NCBI GenBank assembly: GCA_900549275.1
Contig: URNU01000065.1
Coordinates: forward strand, 1 to 7,330
Reading direction: 5' to 3'
Source of the DNA: an uncultured Collinsella sp.
GTDB lineage: Bacteria > Actinomycetota > Coriobacteriia > Coriobacteriales > Coriobacteriaceae
Length of the DNA: 7,330 nt
The position numbers were made by a program, and so were the translations under genes. This document shows, piece by piece, positions 3,961 to 7,330 of the stretch. The first letter of the stretch is position 1. Each line of letters starts with the position of its first letter. The notes beneath the pieces were generated by a model. That model was not told where the DNA came from, made no database searches, and was given only the letters and a program-made list of their open reading frames with translations.

Positions 3961-6260
3961 GTGCGACCGAGCGCGAGCATGTGATGCCACCGCGCCCATT
4001 GATGCCGTGGTCCATAGCCCTTTGTGCCGGCTTGTGTGCGAGCTGTGGTCTGGTACTTAACGTGGCAGCCGATGTGCTGCTGGGAGAGCGGACAGCGCCC
4101 GTCACATTGCTTATGGCCATTCCCGTTGCGGCTGCGGCGTGCATCGTATTGGCTCGGTCCTGCATACGCCTTGTGCGGTGGAAGCGATGGCTGTATGCCG
4201 CGGCTCTCGGCCTCGTGGCGGGAGCTTTCGTGTCCACGGGCTGGGCGATAGGGGCGCTGCACGCATCGAGGGCACTGGATAATCGGGCTGCGAGCAATCT
4301 CGAATTTTATGTACAAGGCGATCCGTCCATCAATGACGGTGTGTACTCCTATACCTGCGATGCGTATGCGAGCGAAAAGCGTTTGGGTCAGGTACGGCTG
4401 TCGTGTGATCGTGAGCTCGGCGCCGGTTCGCATGTGCGTGCCATCGGTCGAATTTCGCGCTTTGAGAATGATGCGTATGGGCGCTCACGCTTGCTTCGGG
4501 GCGAGCTTCGAAAGGTTAAAGTCGTCCGGTTGGTATCGATCGACGAGGGCTCTCTAGGGCCGTTGCTTCGGCTTCGAAACGAGCTCCTTGCCGTTATCGC
4601 GCCCGCGACCGATCCAGCGCGCTCGCTCATTGCCGGCGTTGTCTGCGGATGCTCGGCCGAGCTGCGTGCCCAGCCGGCGGGCGATTGGTTTTCGGTAACG
4701 GGCACCGCACATCTCGTCGCCGTCTCGGGCAGCCATCTTGCCATCGTCGGTTTTGTGATTGAGAGCGCCCTGCAAAAGACGCGTCTCTCTCGTGGGCTTC
4801 AGCGGGGGCTGTTGGTGCTGGCCCTCGCTGCCTATGCCGTTTTTACTGGCGCTTCGCCCTCGGCCGTGCGCGCGTGCTCTATGGTGGCGGCGTCGCTTGT
4901 CGCCAACGGCGCCGGGCGTCGTCGGCATGGCCTCTCGGCTCTATTTTTGACCATGGCAATCTTTGTGTTGCTCCGGCCGACAGTACTGTTCGAGATGGGT
5001 TTTCAGCTATCGTGCGCCAGTGTCTTCGCCATTCTTTGTTTTTGCCCCTACGCTACCTACGCCTTGGGCGAGCTGGGTGTGCCACCGGGCCTCGCCAGTA
5101 TTTTGTCTGTCACGCTGTGCTCGCAGCTGGCGACACTTCCCGTAACCATTCCCGCATTTGGGACGTTTTCACTCATTGCCCCGCTTGCAAATGCTGTGAT
5201 CGGTCCGGTGGTAAGCGTGCTGCTCGCTGTATCGGTTGTGTTGGTGCCCTGCTCGCTTGTGCCGCTGCTGCGTCACGGGGCGCTCGTGGTGCCCATGATT
5301 GTCGCACGCTGCGCCCTGTTCTTTGAGCAGCTCTTTGCTGCCGTTCCGGGCGCATCCGTAAGCGTGCCGCCCGATACGCCCTTGGTATACGTGGTGCCGT
5401 TTGCGCTGGCGGTCCTCTTGGTCTGGTGGCCACGTCCCCGCGCGCGGCCCATGGCAGTGGGGCTGCTGTGTTTGATGCTTGCGGCGGCTGTTCCGTATGT
5501 CTATTGGGATCGATGCGCGCCGCCTTCGGTGACGGTCCTCGATGTTGGTCAGGCCGATGCGATTCTGGTTCGTCAAGGCAGCGCTGTGGCGCTCGTCGAC
5601 TGTGGGCTCGATGAGCGCGTGGTTTCGGCGTTGGCTCGCAATAACGTCCACCATATCGACGCCGTCTTCGTAACGCATTGGGACGAAGACCATTGGGGCG
5701 GTCTTCCCGATGTGCTCGATCAGTTTTCGGTTGGAACCATTGCGGTTGCGGCCGATGCGCTTGACGGCGCGCCTGCCGAGGTCCTGAATCGCCCCGGTGT
5801 AACGTATCGGCAGGTGGCCCGTGGAGACACGGTCGATATCGGCACATTTCGGGCTCGTGTGATGTGGCCGTTTGACACGGTGGATGGCGAGGGCAATGAG
5901 GACTCGCTTGTCTTGCTGCTCTCCTATGCTCAGGAAGGAAAGCGCTTGCGTATGCTGTTGACTGGTGATGCCGAGCTCGATCAGGAGCGCGAGTTTGTAC
6001 AGGAGGTGGGCGATATCGATGTGCTCAAGCTGGGGCATCACGGCTCAAAAGTATCCGTCGACACTGACCTGCTGGAAACGCTTAAGCCCGAGCTCTCTAT
6101 CGCGAGTGCGGGCGAGGGCAACCGCTACGGCCATCCATCCGATGCCTGCATCGATGCCGTTCGCGATGCGGGCGGCGCGTTCGCATGCACCATCGAACAA
6201 GGAGACATCACCGTCTCGCCGACCGTAACCGGATTTGCCATGCGATGCCAGCGACCGTGA
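3957..6260 (+). CDS. comEC: ComEC/Rec2 DNA uptake channel with MBL nuclease-like domain
   Basis: ComEC is the inner-membrane channel that carries single-stranded DNA into the cytoplasm during transformation. The 767 residues (776 in B. subtilis) show hydrophobic helices at about 18-35, 48-69 and 79-100, then an OB-like extracellular DUF4131 region (about 110-195) with Cys134 and Cys150. Next is the Competence domain with many helices (about 223-495), holding TGTAHLVAVSGSH (248-260) and ASPSAVRA (299-306). The C-terminal metallo-beta-lactamase-fold domain (522-767) has DVGQADA (529-535), HxDxDH (H574, D576, D578, H579), TGD (D671), GHHGS (693-697) and YGHP (H726). The metal-binding set is complete, so a nuclease role degrading the non-transported strand is possible (inference). 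The start ATG 3957 overlaps the comEA stop; ATG 3984 is an alternative. Neither has a clear Shine-Dalgarno, so coupling is likely. Confidence 0.95.
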   Translation: MSATEREHVMPPRPLMPWSIALCAGLCASCGLVLNVAADVLLGERTAPVTLLMAIPVAAAACIVLARSCIRLVRWKRWLYAAALGLVAGAFVSTGWAIGALHASRALDNRAASNLEFYVQGDPSINDGVYSYTCDAYASEKRLGQVRLSCDRELGAGSHVRAIGRISRFENDAYGRSRLLRGELRKVKVVRLVSIDEGSLGPLLRLRNELLAVIAPATDPARSLIAGVVCGCSAELRAQPAGDWFSVTGTAHLVAVSGSHLAIVGFVIESALQKTRLSRGLQRGLLVLALAAYAVFTGASPSAVRACSMVAASLVANGAGRRRHGLSALFLTMAIFVLLRPTVLFEMGFQLSCASVFAILCFCPYATYALGELGVPPGLASILSVTLCSQLATLPVTIPAFGTFSLIAPLANAVIGPVVSVLLAVSVVLVPCSLVPLLRHGALVVPMIVARCALFFEQLFAAVPGASVSVPPDTPLVYVVPFALAVLLVWWPRPRARPMAVGLLCLMLAAAVPYVYWDRCAPPSVTVLDVGQADAILVRQGSAVALVDCGLDERVVSALARNNVHHIDAVFVTHWDEDHWGGLPDVLDQFSVGTIAVAADALDGAPAEVLNRPGVTYRQVARGDTVDIGTFRARVMWPFDTVDGEGNEDSLVLLLSYAQEGKRLRMLLTGDAELDQEREFVQEVGDIDVLKLGHHGSKVSVDTDLLETLKPELSIASAGEGNRYGHPSDACIDAVRDAGGAFACTIEQGDITVSPTVTGFAMRCQRP

Positions 6261-6268
6261 TGCTGCCG

Positions 6269-6298
6269 TTGGCGCGGGATAAGCCCGTGGGCTAGAAT
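6269..6298 (+). promoter_or_regulatory. Sigma-70-type promoter of holA
   Basis: TTGGCG (6269-6274, four of six to TTGACA) and TAGAAT (6293-6298, five of six to TATAAT) are 18 bases apart. Transcription would start near 6305, about 34 bases before holA. It begins nine bases after the comEC stop. The core GCTAGAATG resembles GCTAAAATG in the mihF promoter. Confidence 0.7.
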
Positions 6299-6324
6299 GG
6301 CACGGTACGAACACGAGAGCCTGC

Positions 6325-6330
6325 GGGAGG
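6325..6330 (+). promoter_or_regulatory. Shine-Dalgarno of holA, decides its start
   Basis: GGGAGG lies eight bases before ATG 6339. The in-frame ATG at 6297 overlaps the predicted -10 box and lacks a ribosome binding site. Confidence 0.85.
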
Positions 6331-6338
6331 GGAGCGCG

Positions 6339-7301
6339 ATGTCCGAAACCGGTCTGCTGCCGGCATATCTGATTGTCGGTACCGACGGAGTCAAACGCGA
6401 CCACGCCGTCTCGCGTATGAAGGCGCGTCTGGAAAAGACGGGCGTGGTCGAGTTCAACCTCGACGAGCGCGATATGACCAAAGACCCCGATATCGAGTCG
6501 ATTATCGGATCGCTTAATACCTTTCCCATGGGCAGCGAGTTTCGCCTGGTAATCCTTGACGGCTGCTCAAAACTCGCCAAAGCGATCTCTGAGCCGCTTG
6601 TCGACTATCTGGCGAGTCCCAACCCCACGACGGTTTGCCTCATAATCGCCGATTCGCTTGCTAAGAACACGCGCCTGTACAAGGCGATCGCTAAGACTGA
6701 CAAGAAGGCCGTGATCGACTGTTCGGGCACCAAGCGCTGGGAGCTCCCGCGCCGCGTGCAGCAGATGGCGACGCAGCACGGAAAGTCCATCTCGACGGCG
6801 GCCGCCGAGGAGCTCGTTTCGCGCTCGGGTGAGAACACCCGCATGCTCGATAACGACTTGGCCAAGCTTGCCCAGATGGTCGAGGCGCCGCAAATTGAGC
6901 TTGCCGATGTGGAGCACTGGATCGTGCGCACGGCCGAAGTCCAGCCCTGGGACTTCCTCAATGCCGTCTCGGCTCGCGATATGCGGCGTTCGCTCGAGCT
7001 CTTTAAGCTTCTGCCCTCCAAGAGTTACGTGTGGACCTACACGCTGCTATGCGGACGCATTCGTGAGCTTATTGTCGCCAAGGCGCTCGATGCGCGTGGA
7101 CAGGGTCGCGAGCTCGCCGCGACGCTCAAGCTTCAGGCCTGGCAGGTCAAGAATCACCTGACCTGGGCGCGTCGTTTTTCGATGACCGAGCTCGTTGCCG
7201 CGCTCGAGGGTGCCGTTGATGTGGAGCTCGCACTGAAGGGTTCGGCCGATTCCCAGACCGCGCTTTTGCTCTGGATTACGAACATCTTGAGAAAATCGTG
7301 A
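6339..7301 (+). CDS. holA: DNA polymerase III delta subunit
   Basis: The delta subunit of the clamp loader opens the beta sliding clamp and works with delta' and tau/gamma in the replisome. The 320 residues fit the family (about 320-345). Visible features are the N-terminal AAA+-like strand YLIVGTDGVKRDHAV (10-24) without a working P-loop, as expected for delta, and the TFPMGSEFRLVILDGCSKL block (61-79), which corresponds to the usual F-P-x-x-x-x-R-L-V pattern. Further on are GENTRMLDNDLAKLAQ (164-179), typical of the conserved E/N-x-x-x-L-x-x-E-L-x-K-L helix, QPWDFLNAVSARD (202-214), and the C-terminal collar helix region with LQAWQVKNHLTWARRFSMTEL (265-285, two adjoining helices) and DVELALKG (294-301). 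Position directly after comEC is common in many bacteria. It has its own promoter and a strong ribosome binding site, so it need not depend on comEC transcription. Confidence 0.92.
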   Translation: MSETGLLPAYLIVGTDGVKRDHAVSRMKARLEKTGVVEFNLDERDMTKDPDIESIIGSLNTFPMGSEFRLVILDGCSKLAKAISEPLVDYLASPNPTTVCLIIADSLAKNTRLYKAIAKTDKKAVIDCSGTKRWELPRRVQQMATQHGKSISTAAAEELVSRSGENTRMLDNDLAKLAQMVEAPQIELADVEHWIVRTAEVQPWDFLNAVSARDMRRSLELFKLLPSKSYVWTYTLLCGRIRELIVAKALDARGQGRELAATLKLQAWQVKNHLTWARRFSMTELVAALEGAVDVELALKGSADSQTALLLWITNILRKS

Positions 7302-7315
7302 TGATACCTGCCTAT

Positions 7316-7321
7316 TTGACA
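7316..7321 (+). promoter_or_regulatory. Consensus -35 hexamer at the window edge
   Basis: TTGACA matches the sigma-70 -35 consensus exactly, 15 bases after holA. The matching -10 would fall around 7339, outside the window. In many bacteria rpsT follows holA, so this may be its promoter (inference). Confidence 0.35.
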
Positions 7322-7330
7322 AATTCGTTC

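Noticed and set aside
3678..4433. 251-codon minus-strand open frame opposite comEA/comEC
   Set aside because: Same reason: fully covered by two confident + strand genes and without any domain signal.
5169..6041. 290-codon minus-strand open frame opposite comEC
   Set aside because: Antisense to the ComEC channel and MBL domains, with low-complexity basic composition and no recognisable motif.
6297..6338. holA start at ATG 6297
   Set aside because: It overlaps the -10 box TAGAAT and lacks a Shine-Dalgarno. ATG 6339 has GGGAGG at the right distance.
1..7330. CRISPR array, tRNA, rRNA, insertion sequence or prophage gene
   Set aside because: No regularly spaced repeats, cloverleaf, rRNA-like stretch, transposase motif or integrase motif was seen on either strand.

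Overview
The window is a block of housekeeping genes from a fairly GC-rich actinobacterium, with a competence gene pair near its end. All six complete genes and the one partial gene lie on the + strand. The mihF-gmk-rpoZ order with an upstream pyrF is an actinobacterial hallmark. Protein character and gene order (thiI directly after rpoZ, and comEA-comEC-holA) suggest Coriobacteriia, most likely a Collinsella-like gut anaerobe. The genus is an inference from recall, not a search result.

Layout: 1-387 is the 3' end of pyrF (orotidine 5'-phosphate decarboxylase). 388-627 is an AT-richer spacer with a long imperfect inverted repeat, a third copy of the same arm, and a likely extended -10 promoter just before mihF. 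628-3038 is a tight operon: mihF (nucleoid protein), gmk (guanylate kinase), rpoZ (RNA polymerase omega) and thiI (tRNA 4-thiouridine synthase). Its gaps are 0, 5 and 0 bases, and it closes with a strong intrinsic terminator at 3049-3082. 3083-3252 is a spacer with operator-like repeats upstream of comEA. 3253-6260 holds comEA and comEC, overlapping by four bases (ATGA), which encode the DNA receptor and the membrane DNA channel for uptake of single-stranded DNA. 6261-6338 carries a good sigma-70-type promoter for holA (6339-7301), the DNA polymerase III delta subunit. The last bases hold a consensus -35 hexamer, probably for the next gene.

The first operon groups nucleotide supply (pyrF nearby, gmk), transcription (rpoZ), chromosome architecture (mihF) and tRNA sulfur modification (thiI). 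The second unit is DNA uptake, followed by a separately promoted replication clamp-loader gene. I see no mobile element, CRISPR array, phage gene, tRNA or rRNA. No wholly new system is evident. The points most worth a second look are the two structured spacers, a terminator-like hairpin early in thiI, the variant PP-loop and missing rhodanese domain of ThiI, and an intact-looking ComEA/ComEC pair in a lineage where I know of no well-established natural transformation.
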